DNA of 32,842 nt from an uncultured Clostridia bacterium (GTDB lineage Bacteria > Bacillota > Clostridia > TANB77 > CAG-508), in contig CANQWL010000005.1 of NCBI GenBank assembly GCA_947627555.1, forward strand, positions 1 through 32,842. Reading direction: 5' to 3'. Of this stretch, positions 27,036-32,842 are shown piece after piece. The notes under the pieces were generated by a model that had not been told where the DNA came from, did no database searches, and saw only the letters and a program-made list of their open reading frames with translations. Every line of letters begins with the position of its first letter. Positions within the stretch are counted from its first letter, which is position 1. A program made the position numbers and the translations under genes.

Positions 27036-27602
27036 ATGGCATCAGTATATTCAGCAGGAGATTTTAGAAATGGAACAACATTCGAAATGGAAGGAAATGT
27101 ATATAGAATAGTAGAATTCCAACATGTAAAACCAGGAAAAGGATCAGCATTTGTAAGAACAAAATTAAAAAATGTAATTACAGGAGCAACATTAGAAAAA
27201 ACATTCAATCCATCAGATAAATATCCAGCAGCAGAAATTGATAAAAAAGTAATGCAATATTTATACAATGATGGAGGATTATATTATTTCATGGATAATG
27301 AAACATATGATCAAATACCACTAAATGAAGAACAATTAGGAGACTGTTTAAAATATTTAAAAGAAAATATGGAAGTTACAATACTTTCATTTAAAGGAAA
27401 CATATTTGCAGTTGAGCCACCTACATTTGTAGAGTTAGAAGTTACATATACTGAACCAGGATTTAGTGGAAATACAACAACAACATCAGGAAAGCCAGCA
27501 AAACTAGAAACAGGTTTAGAAATACAAGTTCCATTATTCGTTAACATTGGAGATATATTAAAAATAGATACAAGAACATGTGAATATATGGAAAGAATAT
27601 AA
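27036..27602 (+). CDS. efp: Elongation factor P
   Basis: A 188-residue translation factor that relieves ribosome stalling at polyproline. Domain I has [20 protein letters not shown] and the tip loop [17 protein letters not shown] with Lys at the modified position. Domains II/III include [38 protein letters not shown], and the C-terminal [17 protein letters not shown]. The start at 27036 has AAAGGAG 8-10 bases upstream; an upstream TTG start would give six extra residues without a ribosome site. It is cotranscribed with the zinc-ribbon gene (17 bases apart) and has its own promoter. Confidence 0.96.
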   Translation: MASVYSAGDFRNGTTFEMEGNVYRIVEFQHVKPGKGSAFVRTKLKNVITGATLEKTFNPSDKYPAAEIDKKVMQYLYNDGGLYYFMDNETYDQIPLNEEQLGDCLKYLKENMEVTILSFKGNIFAVEPPTFVELEVTYTEPGFSGNTTTTSGKPAKLETGLEIQVPLFVNIGDILKIDTRTCEYMERI

Positions 27603-27619
27603 GAAAGGTGATTAGCAAA

Positions 27620-28096
27620 ATGGGTTTATTAAAAAACGAATACAAAAGTTTTTTAGATGACATAGAAAAAAATATTAAAAATAAAGAAGATTTAGAATAT
27701 ATCAAAGAAAGATTTGCATCTTTTGTTGATGTAGTTTTAAATCAAATGGATTCTATTATGGATTATAAAGAAGAAAAGATTAAAGAATTAGAAAACACAC
27801 AAAAGGAATTAGATGAAAGAATGTCAAAAATGCAACAAATAATTGACAACATAGAAAAGGACATTTATGCAGAAGATGGATTTGATTTTGAAATTGTATG
27901 TCCATATTGTAATTATGAATTTATAATTGACCTTGATGAAAACAAAACAGAAATAGAATGTCCAGAATGTAAAAACATGATTGAATTAGACTGGACAGGA
28001 GAAATAGATGATGAACATGATGAAGGAGAATGTCAAGGCAATTGCCATGGATGTCATGGTTGTAGTGATGAAGAACAAGAAGATGATGATATGTGA
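27620..28096 (+). CDS. CD1247-like zinc-ribbon protein
   Basis: A 158-residue cytoplasmic protein. The N-terminal half (1-95) is helical (KEEKIKELENTQKELDERMS), then a zinc ribbon IVCPYCNYEF ... IECPECKNMIELDW gives two CPxC pairs. The C-terminus is acidic and holds extra ligands, GECQGNCHGCHGCSDEE. Clostridia carry such a protein directly after efp, labelled CD1247-like; function is unknown. The start ATG at 27620 follows AAAGGTG; the ORF extends 4 codons further to a GTG that overlaps this site. The stop codon lies inside the hairpin element at 28094, so that element also ends the operon. Confidence 0.8.
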   Translation: MGLLKNEYKSFLDDIEKNIKNKEDLEYIKERFASFVDVVLNQMDSIMDYKEEKIKELENTQKELDERMSKMQQIIDNIEKDIYAEDGFDFEIVCPYCNYEFIIDLDENKTEIECPECKNMIELDWTGEIDDEHDEGECQGNCHGCHGCSDEEQEDDDM

Positions 28097-28125
28097 GACA
28101 AAGGGGACAGTCCTCATTTGTCTCA
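28094..28125 (+). repeat. 32-base hairpin element, copy 3 (efp operon terminator)
   Basis: TGAGACAAA pairs with TTTGTCTCA (28117-28125) with GGGGAC/GTCCTC inside, followed by TTTTTT. Same size and layout as the copy at 465-496. It includes the stop codon of the zinc-ribbon gene. Confidence 0.85.
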
Positions 28126-28142
28126 TTTTTTGTGCCAATTTT

Positions 28143-28149
28143 TGTCGAA
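28143..28149 (+). promoter_or_regulatory. Spo0A box of GLUG gene 1
   Basis: TGTCGAA within TTTTTGTCGAAT, a perfect 0A core, 177 bases before the ATG at 28326 and upstream of the -35. Confidence 0.55.
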
Positions 28150-28228
28150 TATTAGTGTAGTAATTGATGATTCCTTCAAAAAGCCTCATACCTTTTAGTA
28201 TTGTAACGAAAATGTAACATAAAAATAA

Positions 28229-28257
28229 TTTACAAAGGAAAACACCAATGTTATAAT
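28229..28257 (+). promoter_or_regulatory. Sigma-A promoter of GLUG gene 1
   Basis: TTTACA (28229-28234), 17-base spacer ending TGT, perfect TATAAT (28252-28257): a strong extended -10 promoter. The leader is about 60 bases, with AAAGAGG before the ATG. Confidence 0.75.
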
Positions 28258-28325
28258 TTAAATGTAGTAACAAATAAACATAAGACAAGCTCGTAAAAGG
28301 AAAAAAGGTAGAAAGAGGAAAACTA

Positions 28326-29870
28326 ATGAAAAAACAAATATCAATAAATAATGATAATAATAAAGGAATAACCCTAATAGCATTAGTAGTAACAATAATA
28401 ATATTGCTGATTTTAGCAGGAATAGCAATAAGAACGATAACAGGAGAAAATGGATTATTGCGGAAGAGCACAAAATGCAGCAGAAAAGAGTAGTGAAGCA
28501 AGTGCAAGAGAAAAACTAGAACTTGTATTAATGCAGCTAGCAGCAGATAAATATTCAGATAAAGATTATAATAAAGATGGATATATAGATAAAACATTAA
28601 CTGAAAATGGTATGCAAGTAACAGATGATGATATAGTAATAGTAGATAATTGGAAATTTGAAATAGATAGAGAAACATTACAAATTGTAGATTCATATGG
28701 AAAAGAGGTAGAAAGTCAAGAAATAAGAATAAGAACAGCAGAAGAACTAGTAGCATTTAGAGAAAAAGTAAATAATGGGGAAACATTTGAAGGAAAGACA
28801 ATAAAATTGATGAATGATATTGATTTAAAGTTATCAAATGTATGTGGTGAAGGAATAGGAAACTGGATACCAATTGGAGATTATGCAAGTGATGAAAATT
28901 TATATTTTGGTGGAACTTTTGATGGAAATAATCACACAATAAATAATTTATATGTTAATGATAGTAGTAAAGGTTATCAAGGTTTGTTTGGTAATGTGAA
29001 AAATGGAGAAATAAGAAACTTAAATGTAAATGGAAATGTAACAGGAAAGAATGTTTGTGGACGGAATAGTAGGAACTATTGATGGAACAGAAAGATACAA
29101 CATTAATAATTGTAAAACAAATGTAATAGTGACAACGACTTTAGGTAATTGTGTTGGACGGAATAGTAGGACTTATTAACTTGTCTACTTGTAATATTTC
29201 AAATTGCTCTAATGTAGCTAATGTTACATCTAGTAACCATAATGCAGGTGGTATTGTAGGATCGATTGAGGTTAGTTCGAATGTAACAATAGAAAAAGTG
29301 TATAATAGTTGCGATAATATAAAAACTATAAATGAAAATTCTTCAGGTGGGATAGTAGGACAAGTAAATAGTTCATTGACAAATGTGAGAGAATCTTTTA
29401 ATACAAGTTCAATATATGCCGGAGTCGGTTCTTCTGGTGGAATTATAGGTAGTTCTTACAATAATGCTAATGTAACAATCGAAAATTGTTTTAATATAGG
29501 TACTATAAGTTCAGGTAAAAACTATAATGGAGGAATATTAGGGGAAAATTATGATAATTGCAACGCAATAATACACTATTGCTATAATTATGGAACAATT
29601 AGTGGTACGGCAGCTATTAGAGGAGGAATTTTAGGTTATCAAAATGGAACATATACAGGAATAGCAAATTATTGGTTATCAACATGTGGAGCAAATTATG
29701 GAATTGGAAAGATAAATACAGATAATAATGCTACAAAATATTCAACAGAGCAAATGAAAATTCAATCAAACTTTGCAGGATGGGATTTTGATAAAATATG
29801 GAAAATGGATGAAACAAAAGGATATCCAGTTTTAAGAAATTTGCCTGATATACCTAATATAATAGAATAA
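28326..29870 (+). CDS. Pilin-like GLUG-repeat surface protein 1, read through three CGG shift sites
   Basis: A 513-residue protein if C is skipped at 28461, 29062 and 29159. Residues 1-37 (MKKQISINNDNNKGITLIAL ...) form a type IV prepilin-like leader and helix: cleavage is expected after NNKG, although the usual Glu+5 is Ala. A charged helix follows (GENGLLGRAQNAAEKSSEAS ...). Residues about 140-290 and beyond hold GLUG motifs: GGTFDGNNHTINNLYVND, YQGLFGNVKNGEIRNLNVNG, then repeated GGIVG/GGIIG/GGILG units with intervening NCSN/NCFN/YCYN turns. The C-terminus ends FDKIWKMDETKGYPVLRNLP. All three restored Gly residues lie in sequence expected from paralogue 2 or from GLUG consensus (LLGRAQ, VCGGIVG, CVGGIVG). 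Likely surface-exposed adhesin or pseudopilin; function unknown. The adjacent paralogue is at 30230. Confidence 0.82.
28461..28464 (+). other. CGGA recoding site 5 (GLUG gene 1)
   Basis: Frame in: GGA TTA TTG CGG AAG, with TAG after nine more codons. Frame out: TTA TTG GGA AGA GCA, giving GENGLLGRAQNA, a typical pilin-like sequence. Confidence 0.8.
29062..29065 (+). other. CGGA recoding site 6 (GLUG gene 1)
   Basis: Frame in: TGT GGA CGG AAT, TGA after five codons. Frame out: TGT GGA GGA ATA GTA GGA, giving VCGGIVG. The paralogue at the same place reads TGT GCA GGA without any CGG. Confidence 0.82.
29159..29162 (+). other. CGGA recoding site 7 (GLUG gene 1)
   Basis: Frame in: GTT GGA CGG AAT, TAA after five codons. 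Frame out: GTT GGA GGA ATA GTA GGA, giving CVGGIVGLINLS. Confidence 0.82.
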
Positions 29871-29882
29871 AAATAACTTTAA

Positions 29883-29911
29883 AATGACCAAGGAAAACAT
29901 CCTTGGTCATT
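29883..29911 (+). terminator. Terminator of GLUG gene 1
   Basis: AATGACCAAGG pairs perfectly with CCTTGGTCATT around a 7-base loop; T-rich sequence follows. It is duplicated at 32018-32046, where it also serves the convergent M23 gene. Confidence 0.8.
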
Positions 29912-29914
29912 AGT

Positions 29915-29998
29915 TTAAAAATAATTTAGAGGGTTTGTATAGTTTCCATCAATTCTAATTCCAAGATGTAAATGAGGACCAGTGGTAGCACCATTTGT
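29915..29998 (-). pseudogene. Duplicated 3' fragment of the M23 peptidase gene
   Basis: Identical in layout to 32050-32133, the last 28 codons of the M23 gene including its stop (encoding TNGATTGPHLHLGIRIDGNY...). It lacks the rest of the gene and joins the hairpin at 29998. It marks the tandem duplication junction. Confidence 0.85.
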
Positions 29999-30029
29999 GA
30001 GACAAAGGGGACAGTCCTCATTTGTCTCA
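29998..30029 (+). repeat. 32-base hairpin element, copy 4
   Basis: Exact copy of 28094-28125 brought by the duplication; here it sits directly on the M23 fragment. Confidence 0.85.
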
Positions 30030-30046
30030 TTTTTTGTGCCAATTTT

Positions 30047-30053
30047 TGTCGAA
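30047..30053 (+). promoter_or_regulatory. Spo0A box of GLUG gene 2
   Basis: TGTCGAA, duplicated copy, 177 bases before the ATG at 30230. Confidence 0.55.
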
Positions 30054-30132
30054 TATTAGTGTAGTAATTGATGATTCCTTCAAAAAGCCTCATACCTTTT
30101 AGTATTGTAACGAAAATGTAACATAAAAATAA

Positions 30133-30161
30133 TTTACAAAGGAAAACACCAATGTTATAAT
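30133..30161 (+). promoter_or_regulatory. Sigma-A promoter of GLUG gene 2
   Basis: Copy of the TTTACA, 17 bases, TATAAT promoter at 28229-28257. Confidence 0.75.
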
Positions 30162-30229
30162 TTAAATGTAGTAACAAATAAACATAAGACAAGCTCGTAA
30201 AAGGAAAAAAGGTAGAAAGAGGAAAACTA

Positions 30230-32004
30230 ATGAAAAAACAAATATCAATAAATAATGATAATAATAAAGGAATAACCCTAATAGCATTAGTAGTAACAAT
30301 AATAATATTGCTGATTTTAGCAGGAATAGCAATAAGAACGATAACAGGAGAAAATGGATTATTGCGGAAGAGCACAACAAGCTAAAAATAAAACAGAAGA
30401 AGCACAAGCAAGAGAAAAATTAGAGTTAGTATTATTAGATTTGCAAACAGATAAAGCAGTAGACTCAACATATAACGAAAATGAATATATAGATAAAAAA
30501 ATCAAAGAAAATGGAATGATTGTAAGTGGAGATATAGTATTTGTGGATGGATATCAATTTCAAATTGATAGAAATGTACCCAAAATAGGAGTATCAATAG
30601 GAAAAGGAGAAGAAGATTCACAAATAAAAATTGATATGACAAGTACAACAAGTAGTGATTTTATAAAAGCTACAATACACATTGAAATTACCTATGAAAA
30701 AGAGATAGCAACAATTATTTTTGATGGAGAGAACATAGAAATTCCAGAAAAGAAAGATGGAAAATATGTAATTGAAAAAGAGGTATATAATAATGGCACT
30801 TATAGTGTAATAGCAAAAAATAGTGAAGACAAATATAATATAGCAAGTGTAGTGATAACTGATATTTCAGAAGATATAAATATTTATACAGCAGAAGATT
30901 TAGTTGCTTTTCGAAATAAAGTAAATAGTGGAGCAACATTTGATGGAAAAACAATAAAATTGATGCAAGATATAGATTTATCACAAATATGTAGTCAAGG
31001 AATAGAAAGCTGGATACCAATTGGAGATTATGCAAGTAACGATAAGTTATACTTTGGTGGAACTTTTGATGGAAATAATCACGCAATAAATAATCTATAT
31101 ATTAATGATAGTAATAAAGGTTATCAAGGTTTGTTTGGTAATGTAAAAAATGGAGAGATATGCAACTTAAATGTAAATGGAAATGTAACAGGAAAAGAGA
31201 TATGTGCAGGAATAATAGCTGCTATAGAAGAAACAGAAAAATATGTAATTGATAATTGTGAAGCAAATGTAGTTGTAACAACGACTATAAATAGTGCATC
31301 TGGACGGAATTGTAGGTAGAATAGTTTCATCTACTTGTGATATATCAAATTGCTCAAATGTGGGAGATATAACAGCTCAGCTTAATAATGCTGGAGGAAT
31401 AGTTGGAGCTATTAATGATAATTCTATAGTAACAATTGAAAAAGTTTATAATACTGCTTCTATAACTACTAATATGAATAATGATACAGGTGGAATTATA
31501 GGAATCGTACAGAATAGTAGTGTTGTAAGAATAGGACAAACATATAATACAGGTTCTATATATGCGAAAAATGAAGTTTCTGGTGGAATTGTAGGTTCTT
31601 CTTATACTAGTTCTGAAGTAACAATTGAAAATTGTTATAATATAGGGGTAATAAATTGTGGTATAAGACGTCATGGAGGAATATTAGGAGATATTAATAA
31701 TGCTACTGGAACAATTAATTATTGCCATAATTATGGAACACTTAGTGGTTCAGAAACTTATAAGGGAGGAATTGTAGGTTATCAAAATGGAACATATTCA
31801 GGGATAGCAAATTATTGGCTTTCAACATGTGGAGCAACTTATGGAATAGGAAAGACAAATACAGACAATAATGCTACAAAATATTCAACAGAGCAAATGA
31901 AAATTCAATCAAACTTTATAGGATGGGATTTTGATAAAATATGGAAAATGGATGAAACAAAAGGATATCCAGTTTTAAAAAACTTGCCTAATATAATAAA
32001 ATAA
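30230..32004 (+). CDS. Pilin-like GLUG-repeat surface protein 2, read through two CGG shift sites
   Basis: A 590-residue paralogue of the 28326 gene if C is skipped at 30365 and 31305. The first 45 residues are identical at DNA level to protein 1 (prepilin-like leader NKGITLIALVVTIIILLILA). Residues about 85-205 include an extra beta-rich domain absent from protein 1 (IKIDMTSTTSSDFIKATIHI ... YNIASVVITDIS), resembling an Ig-like or cadherin-like fold. GLUG repeats follow: GGTFDGNNHAINNLYIND, YQGLFGNVKNGEICNLNVNG, then GGIVG, GGIIG, GGIVG, GGILG and GGIVG units, ending FDKIWKMDETKGYPVLKNLP. One GLUG Gly that needs a CGG shift in protein 1 (residue 246) is plain GCA GGA here. It is probably a surface protein; role unknown. 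Confidence 0.82.
30365..30368 (+). other. CGGA recoding site 8 (GLUG gene 2)
   Basis: Duplicated copy of site 5, so not independent. Frame in: TTG CGG AAG, TAA after five more codons. Frame out: LLGRAQQAKNKTEEAQARE. Confidence 0.78.
31305..31308 (+). other. CGGA recoding site 9 (GLUG gene 2)
   Basis: Frame in: TCT GGA CGG AAT TGT AGG TAG. Frame out: TCT GGA GGA ATT GTA GGT, giving ASGGIVGRIVSS. It is the homologous place to site 7 in the paralogue. Confidence 0.82.
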
Positions 32005-32017
32005 AAAATAACTTTAA

Positions 32018-32046
32018 AATGACCAAGGAAAACATCCTTGGTCATT
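32018..32046 (+). terminator. Bidirectional terminator, GLUG gene 2 and M23 gene
   Basis: AATGACCAAGG (from 32018) pairs with CCTTGGTCATT (32036-32046), between two convergent genes. Confidence 0.8.
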
Positions 32047-32049
32047 AGT

Positions 32050-32643
32050 TTAAAAATAATTTAGAGGGTTTGTATAGTTTCCATCAATTCTAATTCCAAG
32101 ATGTAAATGAGGACCAGTGGTAGCACCATTTGTAGGTTTTCCTTCAGAATCAAAATATTGGTTACCTTTTACACCATACACATTTTTAGGTCCTACACAT
32201 CCAATAACTTGTCCTTGTTTTACTTTATCTCCCACTGAAACAATAAAATTAGGGTCACAATGACAATAACTTATTTTAAAATTATCAAAAGAAAGAGTAA
32301 TAGTGTAGCCACCTGCACCAAGAAATTGGCGAAAAGTAATTTCTCCATCAGCAACAGCAATAAACTTTGTACCTTGAGGAGCAGGAATATCAACACCACT
32401 ATGAGAAGATGAAGCACCACTTGTTGGAGAAGTACGTTTGCCAAATGGGGAACTAATTCTAGTGTAACCGGGAATAGGCCAAACAAATCCATTAGGATTA
32501 AAATCAATAATTTCAGAGTCAATCATATTAGAATTAGAATAAGAACCTGAATTTATTATGGGAATAAAAAAGATACAAATAAAAAGTGAAATAAAAATAA
32601 TAAAAATTAAAAATTTATTTAATATTTGTGAAATATAAATCAT
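32050..32643 (-). CDS. M23 (LytM-type) peptidase
   Basis: A 197-residue exported zinc endopeptidase-like protein. Residues 8-30 (LNKFLIFIIFISLFICIFFI) are a signal/anchor. The M23 domain (about 52-196) starts GFVWPIPGYTRISSPFG, with the zinc ligands in SSHSGVDIPAPQGT (HxxxD) and GPHLHLGI (HxH). The usual YAHL site is SYCHCDP, keeping the His. It cleaves peptidoglycan cross-bridges or stem peptides; LytM-domain proteins without full ligands are only regulators, but here all ligands are present. The annotated ATG at 32643 directly abuts the AAAGGAG site with no spacing, so a nearby non-ATG start (for example the ATT next to it) could be the real one. Its 3' end is duplicated at 29915-29998. Confidence 0.87.
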   Translation of the reverse strand: MIYISQILNKFLIFIIFISLFICIFFIPIINSGSYSNSNMIDSEIIDFNPNGFVWPIPGYTRISSPFGKRTSPTSGASSSHSGVDIPAPQGTKFIAVADGEITFRQFLGAGGYTITLSFDNFKISYCHCDPNFIVSVGDKVKQGQVIGCVGPKNVYGVKGNQYFDSEGKPTNGATTGPHLHLGIRIDGNYTNPLNYF

Positions 32644-32732
32644 CTCCTTTAGACTAATAAATATTTTATAAATTTAGAGTTGGATAAATTTAAAGATGAA
32701 TAAAAATTTTAGATTAAATAATTAGATTAAAT

Positions 32733-32765
32733 AAAAAGAAGGAAATTATAAAAATCCTTCTTTTT
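32733..32765 (-). terminator. Terminator downstream of tRNA-Trp
   Basis: AAAAAGAAGGA pairs with TCCTTCTTTTT around a 12-base AT loop, just after the tRNA on the minus strand. It is symmetric enough to work in both directions. Confidence 0.7.
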
Positions 32766-32777
32766 ATTATAAATTTG

Positions 32778-32842
32778 TGGCAGGGGTAGAAGGACTCGAA
32801 CCCTCACAGGCGGTTTTGGAGACCGATGTGCTACCATTAACA
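32778..32842 (-). tRNA. tRNA-Trp (CCA anticodon), 5' part outside the window
   Basis: On the minus strand the sequence shows the anticodon arm CGGT-CTCCAAA-ACCG with anticodon CCA (plus-strand TGG at 32817-32819), the T arm GGGTTCGAGTCC, the acceptor 3' strand TACCCCT, discriminator G and an encoded CCA end (plus TGG at 32778-32780). About the first 10-17 bases, including the 5' acceptor strand, are beyond the window. It reads UGG. Confidence 0.93.

Larger units (their letters stand above)
28092..29995 (+). repeat. Tandem duplication, unit 1 (1904 bases)
   Basis: Unit 1 contains hairpin, Spo0A box, promoter, the first GLUG gene and a fragment of the M23 gene end. Its first 382 bases (28092-28473) appear identical to 29996-30377, and its last ~125 bases match the sequence from about 32005 to 32130. 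The internal part is diverged. A TGT is shared at both junctions (28092-28094, 29996-29998, 32131-32133). Confidence 0.9.
29996..32130 (+). repeat. Tandem duplication, unit 2 (2135 bases)
   Basis: Unit 2 carries the second GLUG gene with the same promoter block. Its 5' 382 bases equal unit 1's. It is 231 bases longer because of extra coding sequence in the gene (about residues 85-200). The 3' part merges with the intact M23 gene. Confidence 0.85.

Noticed and set aside
28265..28325. Riboswitch in the GLUG gene leader
   Set aside because: The leader is only about 60 bases and shows no known conserved riboswitch core.
29926..30407. Leftward ORFs across the GLUG promoter region (also 27986-28756)
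   Set aside because: They are antisense to the duplicated promoter and leader and consist of low-complexity hydrophobic translations.
4930..31308. CGG reassigned to tryptophan or glutamine, as in some other Firmicutes
   Set aside because: Reading CGG as any single amino acid leaves the frame unchanged and runs into stops within 0-12 codons; only a one-base skip restores the proteins.
4930..31308. Ordinary sequencing indels
   Set aside because: Random indels in this AT-rich DNA should fall in A/T runs and in any codon phase. All nine are a C before GG exactly at the start of a Gly codon. A systematic base-calling artefact is still possible and should be checked in reads.

Overview
The window is very AT-rich DNA with tightly packed genes, AGA-type arginine codons, AAGGAGG-type ribosome binding sites and sigma-A promoters with 17-bp spacers. 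A SCIFF peptide points to class Clostridia. PolC, YvcK, LepA, EF-P next to a CD1247-like protein, the sporulation genes ylbJ and sleB, and perfect Spo0A boxes point to an endospore-forming, probably uncultured, low-GC Clostridia member. The species cannot be fixed from this sequence.

Layout. 1-576: start of a leftward membrane-protein gene, the SCIFF peptide, and a pair of perfect inverted hairpin elements with a Spo0A box. 697-3855: secreted glucosaminidase with a C-terminal dockerin, followed by a membrane-anchored Ig/cadherin-like protein. 3941-4057: 38-residue Cys-rich protein (leftward). 4273-9060: polC. 9232-10827: MTA/SAH deaminase and DUF1294 protein. 10828-11393: long non-coding stretch with a hairpin and a DnaA-box cluster. 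11394-15065: rhodanese, lepA, MazG-like, rlmB. 15068-16436: two leftward genes including ylbJ. 16632-17372: 33-bp-repeat coiled-coil protein. 17593-23416: murB, yvcK, glycogen debranching enzyme, holA. 23566-28096: sleB, yqeG, prepilin peptidase, Xaa-Pro peptidase, efp, zinc-ribbon protein. 28092-32130: tandem duplication carrying two pilin-like GLUG-repeat surface proteins. 32050-32842: M23 peptidase and a partial tRNA-Trp, both leftward.

The most striking signal is in translation. Four genes (polC, the DUF1294 gene and the two GLUG genes) are broken into pieces by nine apparent single-base insertions. In all nine the reading frame before the break reaches an in-frame CGG codon, and the correct protein resumes if the C is skipped and the following GGN is read as glycine. 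By eye, in-frame CGG occurs in no other complete gene here; the one exception is codon 4 of the partial gene at the left edge. polC is essential and carries three sites, and all other genes are intact despite many long A/T runs, so random sequencing error or pseudogene decay fits poorly. I propose that in this lineage CGG no longer acts as a normal Arg codon, and that CGGN is decoded as Gly, by +1 frameshifting or by a quadruplet-reading tRNA-Gly.

How the genes fit together: the prepilin peptidase (24938-25690) could process the two pilin-like GLUG proteins. The dockerin enzyme and its membrane-anchored neighbour look like an operon for cell-wall remodelling. The glucosaminidase and both GLUG genes share an upstream hairpin plus Spo0A box, with the box 177 bases before the start codon, suggesting common control by the sporulation/stationary-phase regulator.
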